Assembly (NCBI GenBank): GCA_007753675.1 | Contig: CP036432.1 | Coordinates: 10,573,381-10,637,380, forward strand | DNA length: 64,000 nt | Source: Stieleria magnilauensis | Lineage (GTDB): Bacteria; Planctomycetota; Planctomycetia; Pirellulales; Pirellulaceae | Direction: 5' to 3' | Made by a program: the position numbers and the translations under genes | Shown: piece by piece, positions 44,099-53,988 of the stretch | Numbering within the stretch: the stretch's first letter is position 1 | How the letters are laid out: each line of letters begins with the position of its first letter | Notes under the pieces: generated by a model | Told to the model about the DNA's origin: nothing | The model's database searches: none | What the model saw: the letters and a program-made list of their open reading frames with translations, nothing else

Positions 44099-44113
44099 CG
44101 GCTGCGAAAACAC

Positions 44114-44622
44114 TCCTGTAAGAATAACACGCGACGGGACCCCGCGACCTTGATTCTATGGTTTTGTCGCGGCCAAGGTTTGGGATCGTCCGCGGAAAGG
44201 GGACGCTGTGAAGCGTTTTTTCGCGGTAGGCCGCGAGCGCAATACCTCTAAATCGACAAGGTTTTGACCAGCGATGGGCCCGTAGGCTCGCGCCAAACGG
44301 CTGATCATCAATTGATATCAGCCGGTTCGCGCCAGCGCGAGCGGCGTCCCTCAATGTCGATTGAGCGGTATTGGGCTTGCGCCCTGCCGCGAACACCTCG
44401 TCAAACGCAGGGGATCAATGCTTCACAGCGTTGCCGCTCCGGGCCACACACCGAGGAGGCGAACACGTTTTCCGCGCTGCGTGTCGGGCGTTGGCTGATT
44501 CAAATCGCGTCACTCGTGTAAGTGGGTTGAATACTACCCAAAGGGTGACTACGGTGTTTCTCTCTGTAAAGACCCCGAGTCTTTCAACGAGCTGATTACT
44601 TAAATGGGGAGCACAAAGAACG
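44114..44622. other. Intergenic region carrying a MITE-like repeat
   Basis: No gene. It holds the first copy of the palindromic repeat (44241-44372), a GCGGTAGGCCGCGAGCGC-like word at 44222, and CGTCAAACGCAGGGGATCAA near 44400. Both families of words recur elsewhere in the window. Confidence 0.6.
44241..44372. repeat. MITE-like palindromic repeat, copy A
   Basis: About 130 bp ending in inverted repeats of about 15 bp (AATACCTCTAAATCGA and the complement of TCGATTGAGCGGTATT). The middle contains CAATTGATATCAGCCGG. It resembles copy B (45731-45860) at most positions. There is no coding capacity. Confidence 0.75.
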
Positions 44623-45756
44623 ATGAACCAGACGAGACTGATTCACTGTTGCGTATTGATTTTGATGGCGTGCGGTGTGGCGCTGCCGCTGGCCGCTCAA
44701 GAGCCCGCCGAGGGACCGAAGCCGCCGGCCCTGGTTGAACGGGACAAACCCGTTAAAGTCCTGGAAGGACCGGATACCGAGGATGTGACACAGTGGGACT
44801 GCACGGTCTATCAGGTGTGCGTTTGCTACGATCCAGAATCGGGTGATGAGTATGAATGTGGGTTGGATGAATTTGGGGGTCAGGGTAGCAGCGAGAGTGC
44901 GGCCTGCAGCAATGCCAAAGCCGCCTGCGAAGCCGACAACCGATGTGACTACGGCACGCCGCACTGTTGCTACCCGGCGACGACGAACACGTCGGATCCC
45001 TGTTATGACTATCCGCCGGCGTCGATCGAAGAACCCGGTTTGGTGAAGCAGACGAACGGAAAACTCGTCACGAAACGGTACCACAACATCACGTTCACCG
45101 AGTTTCTGTATCCCGAGGCGCCGAAGCGTTATGAGTTCTCCGGCGTTGGTGAATCATCGGGACGTCGGGTGACGTTAGGATCGTTCACGCGCGAAGACGC
45201 GTGGAGTCGATTCTTGAAATTGATTGGCCGAGACGGCGGATTGCGAGCGGGCAGTTTGCAGTTTCGGGAAGTCCCGCGTTGGATTTATAAGTGCTACGTT
45301 CGTGTTCAATCTCGGCAGGGTAACACGATTTACAACCAAGAACTGCAACACAGCGGCACTTCCAAAGAAACAGCGGTGGTCGGAGCGGTCGATTTGGCTC
45401 GACAGCTTGAACTTTATCTGGTGGCCAGGGAACACACAGAGATTGAGATCTTGCCGTCGGTCCGCTGCGTGACGTTGCTCAACACGCAACGCAATGCGTG
45501 TACCGAAAGCGTGTCCTGCCGTTTCCGCTGCACGACAAATGAAGAGTCCATGACGATCGAGACGGCACGTTACGGACGTGACCGCAACGCAGCCTGCGCG
45601 GCGGCCGAAACGGCGGCGATCAGCTTGGCCGATGATTACGGCGGGATCTCCTCCGGCGAAACCCTCGACGCCGAGTCGCCGAGCGGGAAACGAGACTGTA
45701 CCGATTGTGGCGATTCCGTTTCAAAGCCCGATACCGCTAAATCGATGGAGTTTTGA
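44623..45756 (+). CDS. Secreted Cys-containing hypothetical protein (377 aa)
   Basis: A Sec signal peptide (HCCVLILMACGVALPLAAQ, likely cleaved after AQ at about residue 27) precedes an extracytoplasmic protein with many Cys: one cluster near residues 65-130 (CTVYQVCVCYD ... CGYGTPHCCY) and another near 285-375 (SVSCRFRC ... GKRDCTDCGD), suggesting disulfide bonds. A repeated weak pattern (SRFLKLIGRDG, VVGAVDLARQLELYLVARE) suggests an internal alpha/beta domain. The family is not recognised. Its 3' end lies inside MITE copy B, so the last eight residues come from the repeat. Confidence 0.75.
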   Translation: MNQTRLIHCCVLILMACGVALPLAAQEPAEGPKPPALVERDKPVKVLEGPDTEDVTQWDCTVYQVCVCYDPESGDEYECGLDEFGGQGSSESAACSNAKAACEADNRCDYGTPHCCYPATTNTSDPCYDYPPASIEEPGLVKQTNGKLVTKRYHNITFTEFLYPEAPKRYEFSGVGESSGRRVTLGSFTREDAWSRFLKLIGRDGGLRAGSLQFREVPRWIYKCYVRVQSRQGNTIYNQELQHSGTSKETAVVGAVDLARQLELYLVAREHTEIEILPSVRCVTLLNTQRNACTESVSCRFRCTTNEESMTIETARYGRDRNAACAAAETAAISLADDYGGISSGETLDAESPSGKRDCTDCGDSVSKPDTAKSMEF

Positions 45757-45860
45757 CCAGCGGAGGGCCCGTAGGCTGGCGCCAAACGGCTGATTATCAA
45801 TTGACATCAGTCGGTTCGCGCCAGCGCGAGAGGCGCCCATCAATGTCGATTTAGCAGTAT
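45731..45860. repeat. MITE-like palindromic repeat, copy B, overlapping a gene end
   Basis: About 130 bp with terminal inverted repeats ATACCGCTAAATCGA and the complement of TCGATTTAGCAGTAT. It starts inside the last codons of the secreted-protein gene and supplies its stop. It is in direct orientation with copy A, so the gene is bracketed by the pair. Confidence 0.78.
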
Positions 45861-45951
45861 GGCGCGAGCCTACCGGCTCAACCCGAAGCGACGATGTGTC
45901 ACTTGGCGGCCTTGTCCTCAAGCCCGCAACGCCGCCGGCCGACGGAATGAT

Positions 45952-48900
45952 TCACTCGTCTGTCGGCAGTGCGGTGTTGCGGAGATGAAACCGTTCGCGT
46001 TCGTCTTGACGGAGCGGACGAGAGAACTTGATCAGGGCATCGGTTGTGATCGGAATCTTGCGGACCCGATTGTCGGACGAGAGAACCCAGACCGCGTCGC
46101 GACCGAGGTGTTCGATGCCGGCGAAGGTTCGAAAACCGAGATCGTCCCGCACGGTCAGGATCGGATCACCCGTTCGTTTCCAAACGGAAATGGATGTCCC
46201 CTGATTGGTCATGACGTTCTCACCGCGTCGGTCGCCGGTCGCAAAGCCGATCGGTTCGGACGTGACGATCGTGGTTTTTCTTTCACCCGAGATGGCGTCC
46301 AACAGGATCGCTTGTGGGCCGATGATCCCGAGCACCGTTTCACCGAACGGGCTGAATCTCAACGAACGAGGATAACGCGGCAGGTCCAACTCGACGGCCT
46401 TTCCGGACGGCGACACGATTCGCGAAGGAAACTGTTTGATGTTGCGGTTTGCCGGAACCAGCAGCAACCGACTTCCGTCCGGTTGGAATTCGGCGAACGC
46501 GACGCGATCCTTTTCGTCTTGCCACGGGGCAGGCTTTCCGTTGGCCGTGTCCCAAACGTTCCATTGCCCACGTTCGCAATACGCCACCACGCGGGCGTTG
46601 AATGCCGACAGACTGCAGCCTTCGATCGGATTGTCAAACGCTTGGAGATGATGGAGCGGTTTGTCTTGGACTTCGGCGAGATTCCACACGTCGAGCACAC
46701 CACCCTGGTCAGCCGAGGCAAGCATTCGCCCATCCGCCGAGATCGCTGCGGCGGTGATCGGGTGAGCGTGCGACGCCAACGTGCGTTTGAGACGGAGTGA
46801 TTTCGCATCCCAAATCATGATCCGGGTGTCGTAGGAACAAGTGACGATCTCGCTGCGATCGGGTACGAGCGCCGCAAACGAGATCGGTGCCGCGTGCCCA
46901 GGGATCTGACCGATCGGTTTGAGCGACTGGGAGTCATACACGGCCAAGGGAAAATCGCGCTGACCGATCAGAATGCGATTGGGATCCTCGGTGATGTGAA
47001 TCTCGTGGATGGCGCCGTGCAGGGGCAGGGTGCGGTCGGGTCGGTCGGTCTCACCGGCGACGTTCCAGATCTCCAATTGAGGCGGACCATACTTGGCAGC
47101 TTGAATTCGCAATGGTCTGGAAAATGGAAGAGCGGTCGCGGCGACGAGGGTGTCGTCGTCCAGGAAAGCAGCCGTGGCGTAGGCTCCCGTCGTTCGCCGC
47201 ACGATCTGACCGGAGCGTACATCCCAGACAAACAGCCCCGCTTCATCGCTTGCCAGAATCGCTCGGTTTCCCAGCTTGCTCACCGCCAGGTGCAGTTTTC
47301 CGCCGGGACTATCGACCTGGTGGATCAAGTCGCCGGTTTCCGCATCCCAACAAGCCAGCTTGGTGGTCGAGAGTCGGTAGGTGAGGATTCGTTTGCCGTC
47401 AGCGGCGAATATCGCCCGGTTGAAGGGATGGTCCAGCGATGTGAATTGCGTCACCACTTCCAACGAATCGGAATCGAGCAGGAAGCCGCGGTTCTCCGAG
47501 TTGATGACCAACAGCCGATCGCCGGCTGGGCTGTAGATCAGATGAGCAATCTCGCCGCGACAGGAGAATTGCCGCAGTTCCGTGCCGGTCGTCACATCTC
47601 GGGTCGCGACAACGCCATCGTCGCCGCCGCAGGCCACTTGGGACGCGGTAGGATGAAATGCCGCGGCCTGAATGGTTTCGTGATCGCCCGTCACCAAGAT
47701 CCTTTCATCGGTGCTCCAATTCCAAATCCAACTCGGGCCGCGCTTGGTCCGAATCAAGACATGATCCCCAGACGGGCTCGGCGTCGCTCCCAGGAACCGA
47801 CCCAACCGTTGCCGAAACGAACCCAAACTTTCGCCCGTGCCCCCGTCCCGAACCAGAACCTGGTGGTCGGTGTGAGTGACCAATCGCCGCGCCGCGGATC
47901 CTTCCGGTTGCAGGTGCCCTGAGAACTGGTCGGTCAACTCCCCGGAATCGAGCTGGAGGATGCCACCGGAATGACGGTAGTTCGTCGAAAAAACAATTTG
48001 ATGGGTGTCCGGATCTTGTGCGATCAATGGTGGGTGGACTGATGCTTCATCCGGCAAGGTGGCGCGTTGTTTTCCAGACTGGATCGACCACACGCGGACG
48101 TTCGAACTACCGGTTCCCGAAACGAGGTGCTGTGAATCGGGACTGAAGGAAGCGAATTGAACGTTCCGGTCGTGGCCGCGAAACTCGGCGAGCTTCCGTC
48201 CCGATTCTGTATCCCACGCGGCAAACCGTTTTGACCCCGTCAGACTGACAATCCGTTTGCCGTCGTTGGAAAACGAGAACGGCCCGGCCCACTGTTCGTG
48301 AACCAATTCACAACGCACCTTGCGGCGATGCCAATCGAGCACACGGATCGTATCGTCCCAGGCGATGGCAAATTGCTCGCCGTCGGGACTGAAGGCGACG
48401 TGATTGCCATGCCCCAGCGCCGTCGACTCGTCGCGGTCTAAATCCCACAGATCGACGCCGAGTTGGACTGAACAGGTGAGCAGGTGATTCGAGTCGGGAC
48501 TGAAGCGAGCGGATTGAACCAGTTGCCCCGCGGTTGCGTCGGGCAAACGATCCTTCCACGCATCCAGCTTCCGCAGCTCCGCGCCCGTTTCGGCATTCCA
48601 AGTTCGGACGGTGTGGTCATCGGAAACGGTGACGATCTTGGTGCCGTCGGGCGAATAGCCGGCAAAGGTGACGCGGGCGGTGTGGCCACGAAGCGTCAAC
48701 ATCAAGTCACCGGCGGCATTGTAGACGCGCGCGGAGTGGTCGATCCCCGGTGTAACGATCTTGGTCATCGGGCCGGTCGGACAGAACGACGCGGAATCGG
48801 TTTGCAGCAAGAACGCCCCTTCGAGTGCTGCGATTTCGACACCGCGATCCGCGTCCCAGACGCGCGGCGAAATCTCCGCCAGTTTTTCCTCTGGCAAACT

Positions 48901-50802
48901 CAGCGCGCCACCGGCGCAGGACGTCGTCAAGACGCGCCGGCCCGTCGGATCGAAGACCGCCGAGGTGATCGTCGTCTCGGCTTGCAACTCCAACAGCGGC
49001 TTGCCCGTCAGCGCGTCAAAGATGCGGGCCGGCAGCGGGCCGGCGAAGTATTTCGTCGCGGGTGCCGCGGTGACGATCCGTTTCCCATCGGGACTGTATC
49101 GAGCCTCGCCCACGTCCGATTCGTTGTCCAAGAGTAACCGCTGATGATTGGCGTCAAACGCGGCCAACAACGCCGTTCGGCCCTCCGCATCGGGATGACG
49201 CCGCACGCCTTCACCGGCGAGCGCCAGGGACAGATTGGGATCGTGGGGCAGTTCGAGCGCCGCCAGCGCGATCAACCGACGACCTTCGGATTCGTTGAGC
49301 GCCGCCGCCAGTTCCGTGTTCTTGGCTTCCACACGGATCCGAGATTCGGTTTCCGCTTGGACGGCATAGGTCAACGAACCGATCGACGCAACGATGGCGA
49401 TGGCCGATGCAACGACCAGCGAGTTGACCAAGGAGCGATGTTTTCGTGCCCATCGTCTGGACCGTTGCGACAGCGTGGGCTTTCGGGCCCGAATCGGTTC
49501 GTCACGGAGATACGCCCGTAGATCATCTGCCAATTCCCCGGCCGACTGGTACCGCTCGTCGGGGTTTTTGGCCAAACACTTCATCACAATGATCGACAGT
49601 TCTTCCGGCAGATCGCCGTTGATCTTGCGTGGCAAAACCGGATCGTCATACGCAATCTGTTGCAGAATTTCGGCGCGCGTTTTCCCGTCAAACGCTCGAC
49701 GCAGGGTGAACAACTCATAGAGTGTTGCCCCCAACGAGAAAAGATCGGAACGATGATCGACCACCACCCGTTGCGCGCATGCCTGCTCCGGACTCATGTA
49801 ACGCCACGTGCCGATCACGTCCCCGGATTGGGTCAACTCGGCTTCCCCTTGCACCTGCGCCAATCCGAAGTCCGCGACGTATAGATTCTCCTGCTCATCG
49901 ATTAGCAGGTTCGATGGTTTGATGTCTCGGTGGACAATCCCCAGATCGTGGGCATGCTGCAGCGCGTCTGCAATCTGGATTCCCCAGCGGGCAAATGTCG
50001 CCACATAAGATCGATCCGCGAGCCGCGCCCCGGAGCGGTCGCTGCGGTGGGATCCGGCAACGTCGCCGGACCCGCGATCGGTGGACTGGTTTTGAATCTT
50101 GACCGTCGATTTCCGCGCCAGACCGTCTGACCTTCCCTGGGACGACCCCGCCTCGCGAAACTCCGAAATCCGCTTGGCCAGATTCTGTCCCCGGATGTAC
50201 TGCATCGCATAGTAATAGATTCCGTCGTCAACGTCGGATGCGAACACGGTGACGACATGGGGATGCTCCAACTGTGCGGCAGCCTTCGCCTCGATTTGAA
50301 ACCGGGCGAGGGCGGAGGGACTGATCACCGCCGAGTTCAGCGGCAACACCTTCACGGCGACCGTCTTTCCGAGCTTGACGTCCCGGGCGCGAAAGACGAT
50401 GCCCATGCCCCCGCGGCCGATCCGCTCGAGCAACTCGTACTGCCCCAGCCGTCGCAGTTCACCGCCGTTGGGATTGATCGTGAAATCGCCGTCCGTGTCG
50501 CGTCCCCGAGTCGCACCGAGGGCTTCGGTCAGCGGCAGTTGTTGATCCGTCATGATGATCGAATCCAAGGTGGCCGGAAATCGATTGCGATACGTTGACA
50601 GGTCGACCGGGTCACCCGCCGCGTGTCGGAGATCCAATTCGATGCGCAACAGCTGGCGAATCGCTTCGGAATGATTCGCCGGTTCGATCCCCTCGGCAAA
50701 ATCTTCGATCCGAGGGTTTTCGCCGACGACCCACGCGCGCTTGAATTCTCGGCAAACCGCATCGATTTGGTCAGGACGACCATTTTTCGAATCATTCGTC
50801 AT
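45952..50802 (-). CDS. Transmembrane Ser/Thr protein kinase with WD40 repeats
   Basis: 1,616 aa from ATG 50802 (the frame stays open 60 codons further, overlapping the sulfatase promoter region). The N-terminal kinase is complete: Gly loop IGRGGMGIVFRA, VAVKVLP (Lys), HRDIKPSNLLI and VADFGLA (DFG), with an acidic/Ser insertion (about residues 215-270). A single membrane helix (LVNSLVVASAIAIVASIGSLTY, near 460) is followed by about 1,100 residues of WD40-type blades with repeated FSPDG and AxWDxxxG units forming at least two propellers. Typical of planctomycetal receptor-like kinases, it probably reads an extracellular or periplasmic ligand. Divergently transcribed from the sulfatase. Confidence 0.93.
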   Translation of the reverse strand: MTNDSKNGRPDQIDAVCREFKRAWVVGENPRIEDFAEGIEPANHSEAIRQLLRIELDLRHAAGDPVDLSTYRNRFPATLDSIIMTDQQLPLTEALGATRGRDTDGDFTINPNGGELRRLGQYELLERIGRGGMGIVFRARDVKLGKTVAVKVLPLNSAVISPSALARFQIEAKAAAQLEHPHVVTVFASDVDDGIYYYAMQYIRGQNLAKRISEFREAGSSQGRSDGLARKSTVKIQNQSTDRGSGDVAGSHRSDRSGARLADRSYVATFARWGIQIADALQHAHDLGIVHRDIKPSNLLIDEQENLYVADFGLAQVQGEAELTQSGDVIGTWRYMSPEQACAQRVVVDHRSDLFSLGATLYELFTLRRAFDGKTRAEILQQIAYDDPVLPRKINGDLPEELSIIVMKCLAKNPDERYQSAGELADDLRAYLRDEPIRARKPTLSQRSRRWARKHRSLVNSLVVASAIAIVASIGSLTYAVQAETESRIRVEAKNTELAAALNESEGRRLIALAALELPHDPNLSLALAGEGVRRHPDAEGRTALLAAFDANHQRLLLDNESDVGEARYSPDGKRIVTAAPATKYFAGPLPARIFDALTGKPLLELQAETTITSAVFDPTGRRVLTTSCAGGALSLPEEKLAEISPRVWDADRGVEIAALEGAFLLQTDSASFCPTGPMTKIVTPGIDHSARVYNAAGDLMLTLRGHTARVTFAGYSPDGTKIVTVSDDHTVRTWNAETGAELRKLDAWKDRLPDATAGQLVQSARFSPDSNHLLTCSVQLGVDLWDLDRDESTALGHGNHVAFSPDGEQFAIAWDDTIRVLDWHRRKVRCELVHEQWAGPFSFSNDGKRIVSLTGSKRFAAWDTESGRKLAEFRGHDRNVQFASFSPDSQHLVSGTGSSNVRVWSIQSGKQRATLPDEASVHPPLIAQDPDTHQIVFSTNYRHSGGILQLDSGELTDQFSGHLQPEGSAARRLVTHTDHQVLVRDGGTGESLGSFRQRLGRFLGATPSPSGDHVLIRTKRGPSWIWNWSTDERILVTGDHETIQAAAFHPTASQVACGGDDGVVATRDVTTGTELRQFSCRGEIAHLIYSPAGDRLLVINSENRGFLLDSDSLEVVTQFTSLDHPFNRAIFAADGKRILTYRLSTTKLACWDAETGDLIHQVDSPGGKLHLAVSKLGNRAILASDEAGLFVWDVRSGQIVRRTTGAYATAAFLDDDTLVAATALPFSRPLRIQAAKYGPPQLEIWNVAGETDRPDRTLPLHGAIHEIHITEDPNRILIGQRDFPLAVYDSQSLKPIGQIPGHAAPISFAALVPDRSEIVTCSYDTRIMIWDAKSLRLKRTLASHAHPITAAAISADGRMLASADQGGVLDVWNLAEVQDKPLHHLQAFDNPIEGCSLSAFNARVVAYCERGQWNVWDTANGKPAPWQDEKDRVAFAEFQPDGSRLLLVPANRNIKQFPSRIVSPSGKAVELDLPRYPRSLRFSPFGETVLGIIGPQAILLDAISGERKTTIVTSEPIGFATGDRRGENVMTNQGTSISVWKRTGDPILTVRDDLGFRTFAGIEHLGRDAVWVLSSDNRVRKIPITTDALIKFSRPLRQDERERFHLRNTALPTDE

Positions 50803-50896
50803 CGAAAACACCGTCAGCCAATAGAATATTGCATCGTGCCACCGCGAGTGCGATGACAACCTATTGTACACATTTCGTTTGAACAGGAAATTTTTG

Positions 50897-52303
50897 ATGA
50901 TCAGGCACACCGAGATTGTTCTCGCCTTGCTATTGATGTGCCATTGGCTCTCTGCGGCGGAACGGCCGAACGTGTTGTTCATCGCGATCGATGATCTGCG
51001 TCCGCAGCTGGCGTGTTATGGCCAGACGTCGATGCACACTCCCAACATCGACGCCTTGGCCAGCCGTGGCGTGTTGTTCGAGCGCGCCTATTGCATGGTG
51101 CCGACCTGTGGTGCATCACGCGCCTCGCTGTTCACCAGCATTCGCCCGGCGCCCCACCGCTTCGTCACCCACCTGGCCTGGGCGGAGAAAGACGCACCGG
51201 GAATTCTGCCGCTGCACACCCATTTTAAGAACAACGGCTACACCACGATCAGCCTGGGCAAGATCCTGCACCAGATCAACGATCACGCCGACGGCTGGAG
51301 TGAGCCGGCGTGGCGATCGAAGCAATCGGGCTACCAAAACGTGGAAGCGATGCGGGAAGCGATCGCGGAAAACAAACGCAGCTGGCCAAACAAAAATAAA
51401 CATCGCGGCCCGGCATTCGAAGCGTCCGAATCCAGCGATGCCGATCATCCCGACGGCGACTGTATCAATCAGGCGGTGAGATACCTGGAAGGATTCGCGC
51501 GGTCGCCCGACCAGCCATTCTTCCTGGCCGTCGGACTGCTCAAGCCACACCTGCCGTTCAATGCACCGCAAAAGTACTTCGACCTGTACGACTTCGACAA
51601 GATCGACGTTCCCGACAACTACGAGCTGCCGACCGATTTGCCGCCTCGGGCGGTCCACAATTCGGGTGAATTGCGCGCTTACGCGGGAATCCATCCGTCA
51701 AAACCCGTCGATCGCCTGACAGCCCGAAAGCTGATCCACGGCTATTATGCCTGCGTCAGTTTCGCCGATGCCAATGTCGGCAAGCTGCTACGCAGTCTCA
51801 AGCGACTTCAATTCGCCGACAACACCATCGTCGTGCTCTGGGGTGATCACGGATGGCAACTGGGCGAACACGGCATGTGGAACAAACACTCCTGTTTCGA
51901 AACCTCGATGCACGCGCCGTTGATCGTCGCGGCGCCGTCGCAAACAGATGTGCAACCCGGCACGCGGACCGCCGCGCTGACGGAATTCATCGACATCTAT
52001 CCGTCGCTGTGCGATCTGGCGAGTCTGCCAACGCCCGACCACGTGCAAGGCACCAGTTTCGCCCCCTTGATGAAAGACCCAAGCCGATCGGGCAAACCGT
52101 TCGCCATCGGACGCTTCGGAACCGGAGACACGATCCGCACCGATCAACTGCGCTATAGCGAATACACCGACAAGAATCAATTCGTCGGCAGCATGCTGTA
52201 CGATCACACCACCGATCCCAGGGAAAACCACGACATCCGATCGGATCGTCCAAAAGTGTCGAAAGAGTTGGCCGAGACGCTCCGTGAACACAAGGGCAAG
52301 TGA
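50897..52303 (+). CDS. Secreted sulfatase (arylsulfatase/iduronate-sulfatase family)
   Basis: 468 aa from ATG 50897. The signal peptide (EIVLALLLMCHWLSA) is followed by RPNVLFIAIDDLRPQL, with metal ligands D32 and D33. The formylglycine site is C71 in PTCGASRASLFT, so a maturase must convert it. The C-terminal metal pair lies in LWGDHGWQLGEHGMWNKHSCFE. Family members remove sulfate esters from algal or animal polysaccharides in the periplasm or outside. The ATG at 50864 gives eleven more residues without a signal peptide fit. Confidence 0.92.
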   Translation: MIRHTEIVLALLLMCHWLSAAERPNVLFIAIDDLRPQLACYGQTSMHTPNIDALASRGVLFERAYCMVPTCGASRASLFTSIRPAPHRFVTHLAWAEKDAPGILPLHTHFKNNGYTTISLGKILHQINDHADGWSEPAWRSKQSGYQNVEAMREAIAENKRSWPNKNKHRGPAFEASESSDADHPDGDCINQAVRYLEGFARSPDQPFFLAVGLLKPHLPFNAPQKYFDLYDFDKIDVPDNYELPTDLPPRAVHNSGELRAYAGIHPSKPVDRLTARKLIHGYYACVSFADANVGKLLRSLKRLQFADNTIVVLWGDHGWQLGEHGMWNKHSCFETSMHAPLIVAAPSQTDVQPGTRTAALTEFIDIYPSLCDLASLPTPDHVQGTSFAPLMKDPSRSGKPFAIGRFGTGDTIRTDQLRYSEYTDKNQFVGSMLYDHTTDPRENHDIRSDRPKVSKELAETLREHKGK

Positions 52304-52548
52304 TCGGCTGATATGAACCGGTTCGGTGATCGATAGACAATTGGAAAGATGGAACTTTTCTGTTTCCGGGCTTCATCGCGAACAAACATCGAAAACGTTA
52401 GAGTCAGGAACTCTTAAACCGCCTGTGTCCCATTGCACCAGCACCGAGCCGGCATCACATTTGAAAACGACAAGAACCGCACACACGTCGAGTCGGTCGC
52501 AGCAAATGAGTTCCCATGCCCCTCGTTGACTTGCCTGCAGAGCATGCC

Positions 52549-53880
52549 ATGAACTGGCAAATCCTGGCGCAGGGACTGGTCGTGCTCGGCTGTCTTGGTA
52601 TCGGATCTCGAATGGGCGGCGTCGCCGTGGGACTCTGGGGCGGCATCGGCGTGCTGCTGCTTTCCACGCTCTTCCATCTGGAGCCAGGCGGCTTTCCCAT
52701 CGCGGCGATGACCATCATTTTTTCGGTCGTCACGGCTGCCGGTGCGATGCAAGCTGCCGGCGGGATCGATTATCTGGTCGGCATCGCACACCGCATTCTC
52801 AGGTCCCGGCCGCAATCTGTGACGTACCTGGCTCCTTTCGTGTCTTGGATCTTTACGATCGGTGCCGGTACGGGGAATGTCTACTACTCGCTCCTGCCAG
52901 TGATCGAAGAGACTTCCTACAACAACAAGGTTCGGCCGGAACGACCTCTCGCACTCTCACCGGAAGCCTCTCAGTTGGGGATCACCAGCAGCCCGGTCTC
53001 CGCGGCGATGGCCGTGATGCTGGGCCTCGTGGCCCCGCTGGGATTTGAATTGAGCCAGATTCTCCTGATCGTGTTGCCTTCGACGGTTGTTAGCATCGCG
53101 GTGGCCGCGTTCATTCAAAACCGAGTGGGAAAGGAGTTGGACCGCGATCCCCGGTTTCTCAAGCGTTTGGAAGCTGGCGAAGTTCAGAAACCAGATTACA
53201 CACCGCCCGATCTGGAGCAGATGACGACGAGAGCCAAATGTAGCGTGTATGTGTTCCTGTCTGGCATCCTGCTGGTGGTCTTGTTCGGTTTCGTTGATTG
53301 GCTCCGGCCACAGATCGGAACGTCGGATAGCTCGACCAAACCCATGGCGATGACCCAACTGATCGCCATCGTCATGATGGTGTCCGGGGTCGTGATCATG
53401 TTGATCGGCAAGGTGAATCCCGGAGCGATCCCCAGCAGCAACGTGTTTCAGTCCGGGATGGTGTCTGTTCTGGCGTTGATGGGAATTGCCTGGATGGCGA
53501 ATACGTTTATCGGCGCGCACAACGAGTTGCTGTCGTCGGTGATGCTGGGACAAGTGGAACAGCGTGTCTGGGTACTGCCGGTCGCCTACTATGCGACGGC
53601 GGCGTTGACGACCAGCCAGTCCACGGCCACCCTGATCGTCACGCCGGTCGCAATTGCCATGGGGATCTCACCGGCGATGATTGTCGCTTCGTGGCTGGCG
53701 GTCATTGGGATCCACTTCTTTCCCGCCAATGGCAGCCAGATTGCCACGATACAGTTCGACCGCTCTGGCACGACCCGGATCGGCGGTTTGGTGCTGAACC
53801 ATTCGTTCCTGCTGCCGAACGTCATTGTGGCGACGGTCAGCGTGCTCACCGCATTCCTCATCGCCGCGGCCTGTTTTTGA
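52549..53880 (+). CDS. DcuA-like anaerobic C4-dicarboxylate transporter
   Basis: 443 aa from ATG 52549 (ATG 52516 gives eleven more residues). It aligns along its length with DcuA/DcuB: RMGGVAVGLWGGIGVLLL, AAGAMQAAGGIDYLVGIA, PFVSWIFTIGAGTGNVYYSLLPVIEE, ITSSPVSAAMAVM, TTRIGGLVLNHSFLLP. About 12 helices. It should exchange C4-dicarboxylates (fumarate, malate, aspartate) for succinate across the inner membrane. A fumarate-respiration gene is not nearby. Confidence 0.9.
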   Translation: MNWQILAQGLVVLGCLGIGSRMGGVAVGLWGGIGVLLLSTLFHLEPGGFPIAAMTIIFSVVTAAGAMQAAGGIDYLVGIAHRILRSRPQSVTYLAPFVSWIFTIGAGTGNVYYSLLPVIEETSYNNKVRPERPLALSPEASQLGITSSPVSAAMAVMLGLVAPLGFELSQILLIVLPSTVVSIAVAAFIQNRVGKELDRDPRFLKRLEAGEVQKPDYTPPDLEQMTTRAKCSVYVFLSGILLVVLFGFVDWLRPQIGTSDSSTKPMAMTQLIAIVMMVSGVVIMLIGKVNPGAIPSSNVFQSGMVSVLALMGIAWMANTFIGAHNELLSSVMLGQVEQRVWVLPVAYYATAALTTSQSTATLIVTPVAIAMGISPAMIVASWLAVIGIHFFPANGSQIATIQFDRSGTTRIGGLVLNHSFLLPNVIVATVSVLTAFLIAAACF

Positions 53881-53988
53881 TACGGATGCTGTGAACGTCA
53901 GTCCGAAAGGATCAATTGATTGGCGTCGGCCGCGGCTGGCGTTCCGTCGACCAGACAAACCTGATCGGACGTTCGAGCGGATTTGGGT

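Noticed and set aside
44241-45860. Repeat pair as a composite transposon carrying the secreted-protein gene
   Set aside because: The repeats lack any transposase and no target duplication is clear, so only the repeat pair is reported.
46894-47922. 342-residue plus-strand frame opposite the WD40 kinase
   Set aside because: Antisense to WD40 repeats; no independent signal.
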